Source: Ecdyonurus torrentis
Lineage: Eukaryota > Arthropoda > Insecta > Ephemeroptera > Heptageniidae
Assembly: GCA_949318235.1 (NCBI GenBank)
Contig: OX439129.1
Location: 23,595,210 to 23,659,209, forward strand
Direction: 5' to 3'
Length of the DNA: 64,000 nucleotides
Shown in pieces: positions 1 through 12,833 of this stretch; positions within the stretch are counted from its first letter, which is position 1, and every line of letters starts with the position of its first letter. A model generated the notes under the pieces. That model did not search any database, was not told the origin of the DNA, and worked only from the letters and a program-made list of their open reading frames with translations. The translations under genes were made by a program, and so were the position numbers.

Positions 1-279
1 GTTATGATACAAATTATAAGTCATGTATTAGCTTATATGAATTCATGTGTTAATCCAATATTATATGCATATTTATCTGAAAACTTTAGAAAAGCATTTA
101 GAAAAATGATTTATTGTTGTCCTGGTACTAGTGGTATGGGTATTGGAGGTCCTACATCAAATATGGGTGAAGGTACAAGGGGTGGACAACAAAATGGTCG
201 ACTAATTGATGGTGAAAAGTCTGAAACAAGACATGCAACTAAAACAACTAGAACAAATGGTAGTAATGATATTTTGTAA
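1..279 (+). CDS. AstA-R: Allatostatin-A/galanin-type receptor, C-terminal exon (5' partial)
   Basis: This is the last coding exon of a class A (rhodopsin-like) G-protein-coupled receptor; it enters the window open at base 1 and ends at TAA 277-279. The frame gives the end of transmembrane helix 7 ([19 protein letters not shown]) with the class A NPxxY signature as NPILY. It is followed by a helix-8 segment ([15 protein letters not shown]) whose two cysteines could be palmitoylated, and a hydrophilic Gly/Ser/Thr/Arg-rich tail. From family knowledge, the [12 protein letters not shown]...[11 protein letters not shown] pattern is typical of insect allatostatin-A receptors, which respond to peptides ending in FGL-amide and lie in the plasma membrane of neurons, gut or endocrine cells. 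The protein ends in NDIL, an acidic-x-hydrophobic ending that could bind a PDZ domain (inference). The first ATG at base 4 is internal, not a start. Helices 1-6 must lie upstream of the window. A related galanin-like receptor is the main alternative. Confidence 0.9.
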   Translation, partial: VMIQIISHVLAYMNSCVNPILYAYLSENFRKAFRKMIYCCPGTSGMGIGGPTSNMGEGTRGGQQNGRLIDGEKSETRHATKTTRTNGSNDIL

Positions 280-412
280 CTTATTAACTAACTATAGCTA
301 CCCTGTCTCTATATTATATGTCATTTTGTCTCTAAACTAACCTGTCACACCCCCTATATGTTGTCAACTACCCTTTAAGCAAGTTTTCTAAACCTCAATG
401 TTCACACCCTTA

Positions 413-418
413 TATAAA
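413..418 (+). promoter_or_regulatory. TATA-like box
   Basis: TATAAA sits in the context CCTTATATAAAACAC, in a locally less AT-rich stretch. A pyrimidine-rich segment with possible initiators follows 20-40 bases downstream. In DNA this AT-rich a chance match is easy; it is recorded because a good splice donor lies 170 bases further on. Confidence 0.25.
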
Positions 419-587
419 ACACATACCCTTATCCATTGTTGGTTTCCTCTCTCATTCTTTTTTTCCTACTCGTCTCTCTCACTCACTCACTCTTCTCCAT
501 CCTTATTCACATCAACAAACTTTCAACTTGGATGAACTCAAAATAGCATCGAATCAACTGAGTGTGAAAAAAACAACTAAGAAAAAG

Positions 588-593
588 GTAAGA
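588..593 (+). promoter_or_regulatory. Consensus splice donor in the 3' flank
   Basis: The sequence AAAAAG|GTAAGAG matches the metazoan 5' splice-site consensus very well. It lies about 309 bases downstream of the receptor stop codon. It could end a spliced 3' UTR exon or a first non-coding exon of another transcript, or be fortuitous. Confidence 0.35.
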
Positions 594-750
594 GAAAGAT
601 TTTCATGTTTTATCTTTTTCCTATTATACTTAATCATTTATAAGTGCTTTTATGCGTGAAAGAAAACAGCCCTTAAAACAAAGAAATATTTTATATGTCA
701 GGTTTTTATTGCAATATTTTAATCTTTACACTAACAACAAATTGTACATA

Positions 751-756
751 AATAAA
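751..756 (+). terminator. Candidate polyadenylation signal (AATAAA)
   Basis: This is the first clear AATAAA after the receptor stop codon that I found. It would give a 3' UTR of just under 500 bases. AATAAA is common by chance at this base composition, so the assignment rests mainly on position. Confidence 0.35.
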
Positions 757-1107
757 AATCATTACTGTGATACGTGTAACAGTAATTCATGAGTTTTTTT
801 TTAAATATAAATATATTATCTCTTGAGAAAAAAGCAACACGTTTTTTAAATTTAAATTTATTTTCGCAACTATACATTTTACATTATGAAACATTTCAAC
901 TTGTAGATATAATGCGCACTCTTCTTTTTACTACATATTTTTATTATTTAACAAACCGTTGGCCCATTAGAACTTCGTAAGTTTAGAACAATAAAAAAGT
1001 ATATTAAAAAATCATACAAAAGTCTAAAAGTTTGTGACTTTCATTGATTTTTTATAGAATTTTTTTTTCTATTAAAGAATCCATCCAACTGTAACTTAAA
1101 TACAATG

Positions 1108-1214
<107 letters not shown>

Positions 1215-2646
1215 CAGTATACATAAAGTATATAAATTCATCCCCATTTTTATTTCCCTATTCTTAAAGAAATTATTTTGCTGCTATAGTTTGTCGGTTT
1301 GCATTTTCCGTTTTCAAAGCAGTTTGTTCACGCTTCTTGCTTTTATTTTCCATTTTAAAGTACCATTTTACATCCAGAGTAAGGAAATAAAAATATTTTC
1401 TACCCTATCTCATATTATGTTTATTATTCACAGTTAGTTTAGCATTTACTCTCGCAGTACATATTTATATTATTTTACAAGTATAGCTCATAATAAAGCT
1501 TTGCTATTATAATAATATATATTATGCATAGAGTACAGTACATTTATTCATACCATTTTGTTACAATAAGTTCTCAAGTAAATTGTTATCTCTGTGTACT
1601 TCAAAGTACACTCATAAACTTACAAATAAAAAAAAATGATAAACTATGTACATTATGTAGACTTTACTTTGCTAACATACAATTACAATAATAATAATAA
1701 TAACTATAAAATAAAAGGTAAAGAATAAATAAACTGAGTTGGCACAACTATGTTGTACAGCAAAAGTTACTTTTCAGCTCTTTAGAATTAAAACTCTGCT
1801 GCAAATTCACTCTGTTTTTCAAAGTATTATAGTAGAATAAAATAAACATCCTACAAAAAAAAAAAAAAAAAACTAATAAGTAGAACAAAATTTATAAAAA
1901 TTATTTTTTCCATAAATGGCTGCGAGTACTAAAAAAAAAATATTATGCTAATTATTTTAACAAAATGCACTACGGTATTAGTTATATAAAAGTGACCCAT
2001 TTAGTTCGAACAATGTAAAATAAAAATATGATTTTTACGTAAATTATAAAATTACTTTAAAGTAGAGCAGAAAGCTATTTAATTATGTTAAAAGTAGGAA
2101 AAAAAATGCTCTTATTTCTCTACTTTTTCATTTTTTTTTTATAGAAATAATATAATAAAAGAGATAAACCAAGCCAACTTTATACATTACCGTACCATAG
2201 TAAATCTATGATTCATGCATTTTACATCATATTATATGAAAAGCAATATTATATTTACTGAATCAAAAGATCGGGTATTTATATGAAATATATATTACCT
2301 AATGTACTGTATACGTTTGAGAATCATATCATATTATATAAATATAGTGAAATATTAAATTATTGCGTTGTAAAATATAATAATACAGAAACTGCGTTTC
2401 AAATAGAGATTAAATTCTACAGCGGATAATATTCAAACCACATGTACTACACACAGTACAAAGTTAGTTGTTGTTGTTATTTTTTGCTTTTGTATCTTCT
2501 TTTTTAATGAAATACACCAAAATCATGATACTAACAGAAACTACAAGTAAATTATTACATCACAGTCTACAATTCTTATAACATCCGTTTTCTAGATAAT
2601 ATTTTTATTCTAAAATTTATTCTACAGTATATTAATAATATTGTTG

Positions 2647-2678
<32 letters not shown>

Positions 2679-4406
2679 TAAATCTTTATACTAGTTTTCA
2701 CTGTAAAATTTGCTTTAGAAAATGTGTACTTGATAATATCTTTATAGCAGTTTAAAATGATATTAATGTGCGGAAATTATCACACAATTTATAAGGATAG
2801 CAAACACATATTTATATAGTGAAGGAAAAAGATAAATTTTTAAGGCATTTATTATAACTTATCCTAAGTACATTTTAAAACATCTCTGACGCATTAAGTT
2901 CTAGTTTATATAATGTTCACGTTTATAGTTTTTTTTTATTACATTTTGAGTTTTTTCCCCCCCCCCCCCTTTTTTTTAATAATTGTAATTTTTCCTCTTT
3001 AATACATTTTGTAATATCGACCACCTACTTGATTTTTTTTTCTTCTTGAAACTACACCAACTTTTTTTTCTCTCTCTCCTATTTTGTCTAGAAAAGAAAA
3101 TTGCATTTTGTCGACTTCATTTCGTTAGATCACGACATTTTCGTTTTACACTTGGTTAGAGCTAAAGGAGTAACAATTTTCATTAATCCAAACCAGATCA
3201 AATCCACAAGGGAGAGAGAGAGGGAGGGAGGTGTATGTGGGCAAAGTGTCAACAAATTACACTCCCCCGCCCCCAACTACTTTTTTTTCTCTCAACAACA
3301 CTTTTTTTCATCTTTTTATAAAACTAGAACTATAGTGTAAAAACTATTTTAAAAAAACTGACAATATAAGTTTTGAACTTGCACTATTTTGTTTAAAAAA
3401 AAATGTATAAAAATAATAAATATTAAGTGATACCAAATGAAACTAAATATTCTTTTGCTATCAGGATTCTTAAAAAAAAAAAAAAAAAAAAAAAAGAGCA
3501 CATTGATAAAATTTTTAGACTTTTAACGTTCATCACTTTTTAAAAGTAGAATAATACATAAAAAAAAAAAAGAAATAAAAATTCGAAGATAGTAAAAAAA
3601 AATTCCACGTTATGGCAAAAGTATTGAAAATTTCACACACAAATGAAGTATAGTAAAAACAGACAAAGATTGCGTAATATTTCCATAGAACATTTTGTTT
3701 TGATAAAAAAAATAATAAAATATAAAGTGTCATCATGTTTATAAATGTAACTAACTATAACTTTGGAAAAGCGGAGATGGGGCTATATTTGCTGAATATG
3801 TCTAATGTTTTTGCAGGGTTTGTACAAAATAGTAAAGAACCTGTAAATATATATTCAATTTGAAAATCAATTCCACACACACAAAAAAAAGATAGGTATT
3901 TGTGTTGTGTATATAAAGTTTGAAGCAATTTCCTCTCTCTCGTATTAAAACCGAGCGACTGGAAAATAGACTATAGAAAGAAAATAGCGCATAAACTATA
4001 AGAATAAATTGTTATTTGAATGACAAGTTTACTTTTAGCTTTTATTTTATATGCACTTGAATTGACAGAAAGTATATCGGATATAGATAACGTACTGTTA
4101 TTTTATTGCTTGTAATACAATTCATAACAACATTGTAAATATTACCATCTAAAAAAAAAGGGGGGGGGGGGAAGTAAACAAACCTGAAAACATAAAGAAA
4201 TGAGAAGTAATAAAATTTAGACTATATAATATAGCGAATACAGCATTATAGTATTATACTCAGATGCTTTAGTTGAAGCAAAAAATTGTGTCTCCTATAT
4301 GCACAGCTACATATGAGAATATTTTGACTTTTATTTTGTAGTCATTAAGGACTATTATTAACGTAATTCTCTATAAAACATATATTCGTATTCTCAACGT
4401 GATTCT

Positions 4407-4410
<4 letters not shown>

Positions 4411-4481
<71 letters not shown>
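4411..4481. repeat. (AT)n microsatellite
   Basis: An uninterrupted AT array of about 70 bases in gene-free DNA. Confidence 0.97.
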
Positions 4482-4486
<5 letters not shown>

Positions 4487-5983
4487 ATTGATCGTACAAT
4501 TAAATTTTTTGATGTAAAAGAGTTGTATGTTACTTTAAAAATTGCTGACTACAATATATTTCAAATTCAAGACTATAAAATTTGCAACTCTACGTTCTAC
4601 ATACGTGTGAAATCATAAACACTCTAATAATGTTGTAACTTTATGATATTTTCATGAAATGTCTGTCATTTTCATTTTACAGAAGCTTGTATTTATATAA
4701 CATAATATCAAGATACAAATAAAAATGCAATACTGATATACATTTTAGCAGTATATTTTGTCGCAACTTTATATCATATATACGACGCGTGTTACAATGT
4801 TGACATTTTTAATTCATGTATATTAAAATAAGAAATGACATCTATTATAAAATTGTATACGACAGTATAACGTATAACGGCAGTAACAAATAAAATACAA
4901 TGTAAATAAGCATTCTTATGTATAAATTTGAAAAAAATAATAATAAATTTAAAGATATATTTTGTTGGAAGAAAAAAAAATTGTTATTATCTTAATAATG
5001 TAGTATCCATCAATGTCAGTAGAGTCATTTTTTATTTTTTTTCTTATTATTATTATTTAGAACCATTGCTTAAAATACGGCTTTGTTTAGCCTTAAGACG
5101 TGTTTCTTTTTCATACTTTTTTTCTTCTTCTTTCATTCTCCTTTTATTTTTTTCAATTCACTTGTCATTTTTCTCACCACGGCACATCTGTTTTCTCGCC
5201 CTTGTTAACTTGTAGCAACCTTTAGACATCTTTTTCTTTTAAAACTGAAAATTTTTGTATGTAACATTTTTGCACATTTATTCTAATATTAAAAGTAGAG
5301 TTTCAAATTACTTTAATTTTCAAGGAATATCGTAAGTTCTTATACATATAGTTAACAAAAGCTATTCATGGGTACCTTTTTGTGTGCGTTTTTAATTCTG
5401 ATAATGCTTCAACTTTTAAGTATATATTTGCTTTAAGGCTATATACTTTAAAATAATAATAATAATAAACTTTTTCATATTAAAGATATTAATATTTTAA
5501 TTTAAAAGAACAAAAAATAATAATATATATAATTTGAATCACTAAATTTGACATATTATGTTATTTGAATATTGCAGTGTAAAACTAAAACTTAACGAAT
5601 AACTAAATAAATAAATTCTTATTACTTATGAAGCCTAATAGTAAATCATTTTACATTCAAGTACTGTACATATGTGTAGAAACTCTAAAATAATCACGAA
5701 AATGATGATAAATTATTTTCACATCACAGCAAAAGACCAAATGAATGTATTATGTATCTATATAATATTATTTTTACATTATGATTCAAATTTAACGCAT
5801 TCAAATACTTTAAAGTTTTAATCTGCTTCTACTAAATAACGAACTATTTTTATTACGGAGTAATATAATAATTATGCTATGTTTAACAATATAAGTGTAT
5901 CACAAAATTTAATGATCATTACGATGCAATATAAATATAATTCAAAATATGTATTAATGTAGCCTTTCGCTGTTTAATGAATG

Positions 5984-6175
5984 GTGTAAAACATTGCTAG
6001 TTTTTTCAGCTTTAACAAGATAACCGTGGAGGGTGTTCTTCTTCTACTATTCACGACATTTTACATCCGACGTTGGATGCATCTTCACCTGAAGATGCTC
6101 CCAACGTCGGAAGCGAATCTTTGTAAAGAGAAGAACAACACCCATCATAGCTTTCCAATTAGCAATGTTTTACAC
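5984..6175. mobile_element. Hairpin MITE-like palindrome (GTGTAAAACATTGCT ends)
   Basis: The 15-bp outer arms, GTGTAAAACATTGCT at 5984-5998 and its exact complement at 6161-6175, enclose nested inner arms. These are GGGTGTTCTTCTTCT against GAAGAACAACACCC, then CCGACGTTGG against CCAACGTCGG. A tight hairpin CATCTTCACCTGAAGATG closes the centre. The whole 190-bp unit can fold on itself, as expected of a palindromic MITE. It encodes no protein. A target-site duplication was not clear, so the superfamily is unassigned. Confidence 0.75.
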
Positions 6176-6384
6176 AATTAAAAATGAGTTCACATTATTA
6201 TCACTCCAACTCAATTGTAAGATAACTCTGTACACGTAGAAAATATAATTATATAAATATTTTCTCAATTCGATGGGGTTCTTTCAACAATAAATATCTA
6301 CTATACTCAAAAGTACCTTACTTTGAAGTATGTATAACAGTAGCACTGATTCGAGCACATTTTGTATAGGATATACCCTTGATG

Positions 6385-6534
6385 TACAGTCATTTTACTT
6401 AAAAATGAAGTTCTATTGGTTTATGGCCATTTAATGCAATCAGATGGAGATTTCAGTTGACTCAAAACTCCATCTAAATACATTTTATTCCCATATATGC
6501 CAAAATAAATTCATTTTTTAGTATAATGACTGTA
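6385..6534. mobile_element. Tc1/mariner-like MITE (TACAGTCATT ends)
   Basis: TACAGTCATTTTACTTAAAA at the left and the complement of TACAGTCATTATACTAAAAA at the right form imperfect terminal inverted repeats of about 25 bp around a 150-bp unit. If the outermost TA on each side is the duplicated target, the ends begin CAGT, the usual start of Tc1/mariner elements. No transposase is present. Confidence 0.7.
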
Positions 6535-7700
6535 CAACATCTATTGAATTATAATTGAAATACATAAATTAAATGATAAAGTTTTGCAATATGTTTCCAA
6601 ATGTTTCTTCAAAAATCGAAACCACTGTGTTATTTTGATTTACTTGAGTGGAAGAAAAATAATATGAAATAAAAATGTACATATATATTTTGATGTACAA
6701 ATAAACTATTTTTTTTAACCAACTAAATTTTAATTAAAAATGGCTAATAAATTTTCATAACCTACGATGATAAATTTTTGAAATATTATTCGAACATAAA
6801 ATAATTCAAAAAAACAATATTTTACACGCATTATTTTTAAGCACATAAATAAAAAATAAAATAAAAAAGTTTAAAATTATGAATAAATTTAAATATATAT
6901 GTTTATTCATTATTGTAAATATTAAATTTATTATTAATTTAAATAAAGTGACAATGATAAAATACATTGTTATATCAAAAATATTATGTAATTAATTATC
7001 ATGCTTTATTTATATATAATAACACGTCAAGTGGTAATTTTGTTTTGAAATTTGACACTATTTTCACGTAGAACACAACATCTAGACTAATTAATGGAGG
7101 TGTTATATCACCTTACATTCTTTATTAATTAATTTATAGTTTGGAGTCACCTGTGAGAAACAATACCTTGCTTAAAAAGAAGTATTTTTTATTTAGAATT
7201 CTATAAAATGCGAATTCTGCTTTATTTCTTTAGGAGGAAGCAGTATTGTTGTTCCACTCAAAAACTTTATACAAAATAATTTTGAAAATAATACGGCTTT
7301 ATTTTGAAACAATAAAGATGGCGCAGAAACTTCACGCTTGACGATTTTCATACATATATCAGCTTTTTAAGCAAACGGAAATAAATAATATTATACTGTA
7401 AAAAGTATACTCACAGTAGTCACAGTAATGTAAAATACCATGACTTAACATATAAATGCACTTTATACTTACTTAAAGTTTTAGATAGAGTAATGTACTA
7501 TACTTTAGTTTTCATTGGAGTGTACTTCGTTATAATGTTATAATCTTATAAACTTCATTTTATAATAAAGTTCAAACAGATTTATTTCATAATCTATAGA
7601 AAACTCTCTAAGATCTATACGTTTATAATGTGTTCTTAGCTTGGTTCACCTGGTTGCATAAAGATAAGGATAATAATAACTCTTGACCGTATGCAAACAT

Positions 7701-7705
<5 letters not shown>

Positions 7706-7771
<66 letters not shown>

Positions 7772-7780
7772 TCTTTCTCT
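7706..7780. repeat. (CT)n microsatellite
   Basis: A CT array of about 60 perfect bases followed by an imperfect CCCTCTCTTTCTCT tail. Confidence 0.97.
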
Positions 7781-8697
7781 TAAATTAGTTCTAAAAAGAA
7801 TACTTTTTTTAAAAAATATTCTAAATTTTTAATATTGCTTTTGTTGGGCATGTTTGAATTGCATCATGATATTTTTGAGAGTTCTGTTAAAATAAATGGA
7901 ACACATAAAGTATAAAGTACTAGTAGTAAAACTAATGTTTAAAATAGTTTGTTTCACAAAAATGCGTTTTTGTACTAAAAATTATATGAATCTTAAAAGA
8001 AAAGTTTATTTTTAACTACCTTTTGTTTGCATATATGTATACTTTTAAAAGAATAGTAAAACTTTTATGTTAATGAAGTGTATATGATATCTTTTATAAG
8101 AATTTTATTTTTGCAAGTATAAAGATAAAAAAATGGTAATGAAATTTATGATAAGGGCCTTGGTTCAATGAAAAATAATATATAATAATATTATGCTAAT
8201 ATTTTGACGCGTTTGTTTTCATGAAATTATTACTGTCTGTAAATATTGTCAAATTGGTAAATGAAAAAACAAGCAAGCCTCAAATGCACGTTTTTATACG
8301 TAATGCAAAAATGTTTTGTAATTATAGTTATTTCAAAATCTTCCTAAAATACAATTCTGAGTATTTTGTCTGGAGGAAAAACTGTAAAAAATAATAATAA
8401 TAATAATAAAAAAAAAAGTGAAGAAGAAATTATGGCTTTCACCTGCACTGTTGTAAAAAGATTTTGTAATAAATTTTAAAAGAATAATAAATTTTCAATT
8501 AAAATGAAATTAATTTAAGGTTTTATTCAGTAGAAAATTACAAGTAAAACTAATTTTGTTTCGTTTTGTTTACATTATTTTAATCAGTGTTGCGTGTTAT
8601 TACAAAATTAAAAAAAAAAAATTGTATTGTAATTTAAATAAAATAAACAATACAATACATTACATAAAAGCAGTTTCTTTTAAAAAAGACATGAAGA

Positions 8698-8724
8698 AAG
8701 GGAGAGGGAGAGAGAGGGGGAGAG

Positions 8725-8792
<68 letters not shown>
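8698..8792. repeat. (GA)n microsatellite with a degenerate GGGA lead-in
   Basis: A perfect GA array from about 8727 to 8792, preceded by about 30 bases of imperfect GGGAGA repeats. The Arg-Glu and Ser-Leu open frames on both strands come from this array. Confidence 0.97.
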
Positions 8793-8795
<3 letters not shown>

Positions 8796-9347
8796 TCCTA
8801 TTGTTTCATGTCTTCTTATCATTAAAAATTTATATAATCAAACAATAGAATGCAGGAATCTGAATTTATAAATTAGTGGTAGAATTTTGTTTTCTTTGTT
8901 TGGTATACATTATGAAATGGTGTGGATGATAAGGTGCATTAAAATATTATTTAATGCAAGGATTGTATATATTATACCCAGAGGTAAAGGCAAAGTAAAA
9001 TCTAATCTTTCATCTATGTTACTCTAGTGTATTATAAAGGTCCACTTTACCTAAAATAATGTTCATATGATTAAGTATCTCCTAGTTTTTGTAGCATTAC
9101 TTTTCTTCCCTTTTCAATAACCCTTTTTTGTCGGAAAATGTTCCGATAGGTGACTTTTTTTAATATAAAATATTTGATGTATGTATAAAATTATTCAATA
9201 ATGTTATATTATGTAAAATGTTTAACTTTCATATTTTTGTACACAAAGAGGAAAATGGTTCAAACATGAAAAGTGTAACATCAAAATACATTCACTCTAT
9301 TTGTTTGTTTCTGCCGAGGGCAAAACTTTCAAACCTACGCATTCTTA

Positions 9348-9381
<34 letters not shown>

Positions 9382-10044
9382 GATGCACGTACGTAATTGA
9401 TTCAAATATTAATTAATTTCGATATGCAATGAGCTGAAAAATTATTTTCTTAAGCGTTAAAATTATTTAAAATTATGTAAATTTTTTACACAAAGTAACG
9501 ATTGATTCTCAGTTTGAGTGAAAATTGGTGTAAAATATCATTTATAATACAGTACATAGCTTTAAACAACTGGGTACAGAACAATATGTATAATTCCTTC
9601 CATATTAGGTTAACAAGCAATGATATTGAATAGAGATTTCTGACATTAATAAATCAATATAAATAATAATATAGCTCAAATTTCTATGCTCATGATGGGA
9701 TTCTACTAAAAATATACCTCTTTGAGATAAACAAATATGAAAGCATACACGTCCATTTTTTAGCCGTATTTAAAAAAAAAAATGCATTTCAATCAAGTAC
9801 TATAAAAATACAAAAATTAAAGTTAAAATTATATAATATTTTAATTACATTTAAAGTTATGTCAACATAAATTTGATAATATGCAAATATTTTTCTTTTG
9901 TTATTAATTAGAAATTTAAAATGTATTTAATTTTAATAATATAATTTTTTCCATTATCTATAAAATAGCCAACGGGTTATTGGTTATTACTATAATTTTT
10001 TTAACGATTCATTATTCATAGTAATTTTATTATAAAACGATACC

Positions 10045-10046
<2 letters not shown>

Positions 10047-10082
<36 letters not shown>
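10047..10082. repeat. (AT)n microsatellite
   Basis: An AT array of about 36 bases. Confidence 0.95.
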
Positions 10083-10091
<9 letters not shown>

Positions 10092-10393
10092 TGCATGTTG
10101 TGCTATTTTCTATTTGCTTTATAATTATATTATTATTTCAATACAATGACATCACGTATTTATTGATAATAATTATAAAAATGATAAAACAACAATGTGT
10201 AATTGAGTATGTGAGTGAAAATGTAATATTATTATCGTTATTCAAGCTGTTGTCTCGCCATATGGCAACATAACATTATACTCAAGTCATTGCACATAGA
10301 ATTATGTTTTTGTACCGGAAAACAGTAAGCTTGTAAATAAGGAAATTTAACAAGGAAATAAATAGACGTGATAATAAAGTCACTATTTCATTT

Positions 10394-10475
10394 TATAATA
10401 ATAATAATAATAGATTTTTATTAAGAGGCCAAAAAAGGTACATACCCACTTACATGGTCCTCTGACTATTTTTTA
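10394..10475 (-). mobile_element. Possible 3' tail of a non-LTR retroelement
   Basis: On the minus strand a moderately GC-rich segment (GGACCATGTAAGTGGGTATG onward) ends in a (TTA)n array. A unique 3' segment followed by a short tandem repeat is how many non-LTR retroelements terminate. No reverse transcriptase frame remains and no target duplication was found, so this is tentative. Confidence 0.3.
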
Positions 10476-10618
10476 ATAATAATCACTTGTCAGAGTGTTT
10501 GATGTGATGTCATTATATGCAAATATAAGTAAATTCATTACTGTGTAGCTGATTGAATCAGATAATTTGTAGCAGTAGATATTATACAAAAATATGCAAG
10601 TTGATTAACAATCAAATT

Positions 10619-10664
<46 letters not shown>

Positions 10665-11319
10665 AAAGAAACAAATCATTTGAACCATTAATATTCTTAC
10701 GAGAAAATGTTAACTTTGTTGAAAGTGTCCCGAGCCTAATTTTTCGTCACATTTGTTTTTTTACAACACACCATACAGTAGATCAATATTAATGACTTTT
10801 TTTGACTTTTTGGCATATTACTGAACATTTTATTTTTACCATATTTGCAACGTTAATGGGAATATGCAAACGTCCTTCTACATATGTTCTAAAAGTGTAG
10901 GGTAGACTATACTGTATTGATTATGAGGGGGAAAAATCTGGGGGGGGGGGGGGGGAATCAAAAGATTCTATTCTAGAATAAGTTGGAAGCGATCATTGTT
11001 TATAAAATTACATTTAAAATCATTCCTTTATGACGTTGACTTGTATATAACGTTATGTACATACAATGAATAATAAATAATGAGTTTATATTTAATTAAA
11101 ATATTTACATATAAGTAAAGCTTCTATTATTCAATGGCAATTATATCTCATCAGGATATTAAACAATAAAATTTGCAAATTCATTATGACTGTATATAAC
11201 TGCATTTAGAATGAAAGTTATGTAAAATACGATACGATTGTATATAGTCGAAGTATATAATGTTTTTGTTATAAATGCTGACTTAGACCCTTTAGGCAAA
11301 TGGCATCAGCTGACATAAT

Positions 11320-11391
11320 AGTCTCTCTCTCTTTCTCTCTCTCTCTTCTGTAGCACAAACACATCAGAGAGAGAGAGAGAGAGAGAGAGAT
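11320..11391. repeat. (CT)n - spacer - (GA)n inverted microsatellite pair
   Basis: A CT array of about 25 bases is followed after a roughly 20-base spacer (TCTGTAGCACAAACACATCA) by a GA array of about 25 bases. The two arrays are complementary and could form one hairpin or cruciform. Confidence 0.85.
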
Positions 11392-12170
11392 GCGCGTGCT
11401 AAGATAGATACTACAACAGCAGGAAGTGTTACCCACCCCGGGCTACTGCATTTACAAACATAGAGATACAAAATTATCAAAACAAAGTCAGGCTGATAAA
11501 TTTTATATTACACGAGACAATATTACGTCTGATAAAAAAAAATACTATTTTTAAACGAGGATTTTTCTCTATGTTATTTCCTCTTTGAAAGTTAACACAT
11601 TTTACACTCCCTCTACCATTTAAATTGTAACAAGTGCTCACTTCGGATCACAATAAAAAAAAGTTTACCCATCGTGTATTATTACTTCTAAAGTGTTACA
11701 TATATAGTAAAAATATTAAAATGAACCTTTTATCTTCTACAAAACATTAAAAAAATTTCTTTAAATTAAGTTTAACTCTTTTAATCCTTATTAATATTAT
11801 TCTTAAGGGAATTATTTTTAACTGTGGAGAGAGAGAGGGAGAGAGGGATAAGAAAAAAGTAGATGAGAGCGATGAAATAAAAACAAGAAGGAAAAAAAGG
11901 GAGAGCAAATAAGGATAAAGTAGATGGCGGAGAAAAAAAAATTAGGTAGCATCTAAAAAATATAAAAATGTGTAAAAACAGAGAGAAAATAAGACAGCGT
12001 GTATAAAAAGGGAAATTGTATGATATCAGCATCTTCTTTTTACATCCTAGCTGAAATTTTCTTCTAATATTATAACACCATTTTTTTTTTTTTTTTTTTT
12101 TGGCCACAATATCAGCACATTTTATAATCTAATAAGTAAAGACAGCTTCGTAATTTGTAATGTCATGCAC

Positions 12171-12491
12171 TAGTTTGTTCTATAAACTACACACAACTCT
12201 TGAGCCAGCTTCGAAAATTTTCCTTTCTTAAAAACATCTGATCATGACGTCATTACCTGTTTACTACGTTTATATTATGGTGAATCATTGTTATTTCTTC
12301 GTTTAGTACTTTGAACTTGATAAAAATGAACGAAACTTTACAAAAAAAAAACAAAAAAAAAAAAAAAACATGCTGAACCTGCAACTCACTTTTATTGGTT
12401 CAAAAAACAAGATCAACCAATGAATGTGTCTTATTTTGTTGCGTCAGCCAATCACTGTTAATGAGATTCACTGTACTGTACAGAACAAATT
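12171..12491 (+). mobile_element. MITE family K, copy 1 (degenerate ends)
   Basis: Copy 1 of a family of about 320 bp whose ends read TAGCTCGTTCTRTAAA in inverted orientation. It shares the segments CTACACACAACTCTTGAGCC, CATGACGTCATTACCTGTTT and CAGCCAATCACTGTTAATGA with copies 3 and 4. The left end has decayed to TAGTTTGTTC and the right end to GAACAAATTG. It contains TGACGTCA at 12245-12252. It has no coding capacity. Confidence 0.8.
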
Positions 12492-12515
12492 GTTATCTAA
12501 TTGCATTATCTATAA

Positions 12516-12833
12516 TAGCTCGTTCTGCAAAAGTCAGACTTCCGGCGCAACTTTTGTGTCGATATGTTCCTTTGTTATAACAGCTGATTATGACTTCGTT
12601 ACCTGTTTACTACGTTTATACATATGGTCGATCATTGTTATTTCTTCGTTTAGAACTTTGAACTTGATAAGAATGAAAGAAACGCCACACAAAAAAGTTC
12701 CATGCTCTTCATGTGACTCAATTTTTGTCAATTTTGTTAGCTCAAAAATCAAGATCAACCAATGAATGTGTCGTATTTTGTTGGTCAGCCAATCACTGTT
12801 GTTGAGATTCACTTTACTTTACAGAACAAGCTA
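12516..12833 (+). mobile_element. MITE family K, copy 2 (tandem neighbour)
   Basis: Starts TAGCTCGTTCTGCAAAAGTC and ends ACAGAACAAGCTA, so TA-bounded inverted ends of about 15 bp are preserved, consistent with a TA target. The first 60 or so bases after the end differ from the other copies, while the rest (from ATGACTTCGTTACCTG on) aligns. It lies only about 25 bases after copy 1 in the same orientation. The open frames across this pair are by-products of the repeat. Confidence 0.8.

Larger units (their letters stand above)
280..770 (+). other. 3' flank / probable 3' UTR of the receptor exon
   Basis: This non-coding stretch directly follows the stop codon. It is pyrimidine-rich around 446-500, with a short run of CACT repeats. 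It contains a TATA-like box (413-418), a consensus splice donor (588-593) and an AATAAA hexamer (751-756). The donor and TATA box are unexpected inside a simple 3' UTR and are discussed as a finding. Confidence 0.5.
6535..12170. other. Gene-free AT-rich DNA
   Basis: No exon recognised. It contains the (CT)n and (GA)n arrays, an (AT)n array and a candidate retroelement tail listed separately, plus poly(A) runs at 9354-9380 and 10621-10662, a poly(G) run near 10940-10956 and a poly(T) run at 12081-12100. The long minus-strand frame around 11781-12107 is purine-tract and poly(A) translation. Confidence 0.55.

Noticed and set aside
12395..12812. Three overlapping frames with mixed composition
   Set aside because: They lie inside family K MITE copies 1 and 2 and are not conserved as frames in copies 3 and 4.
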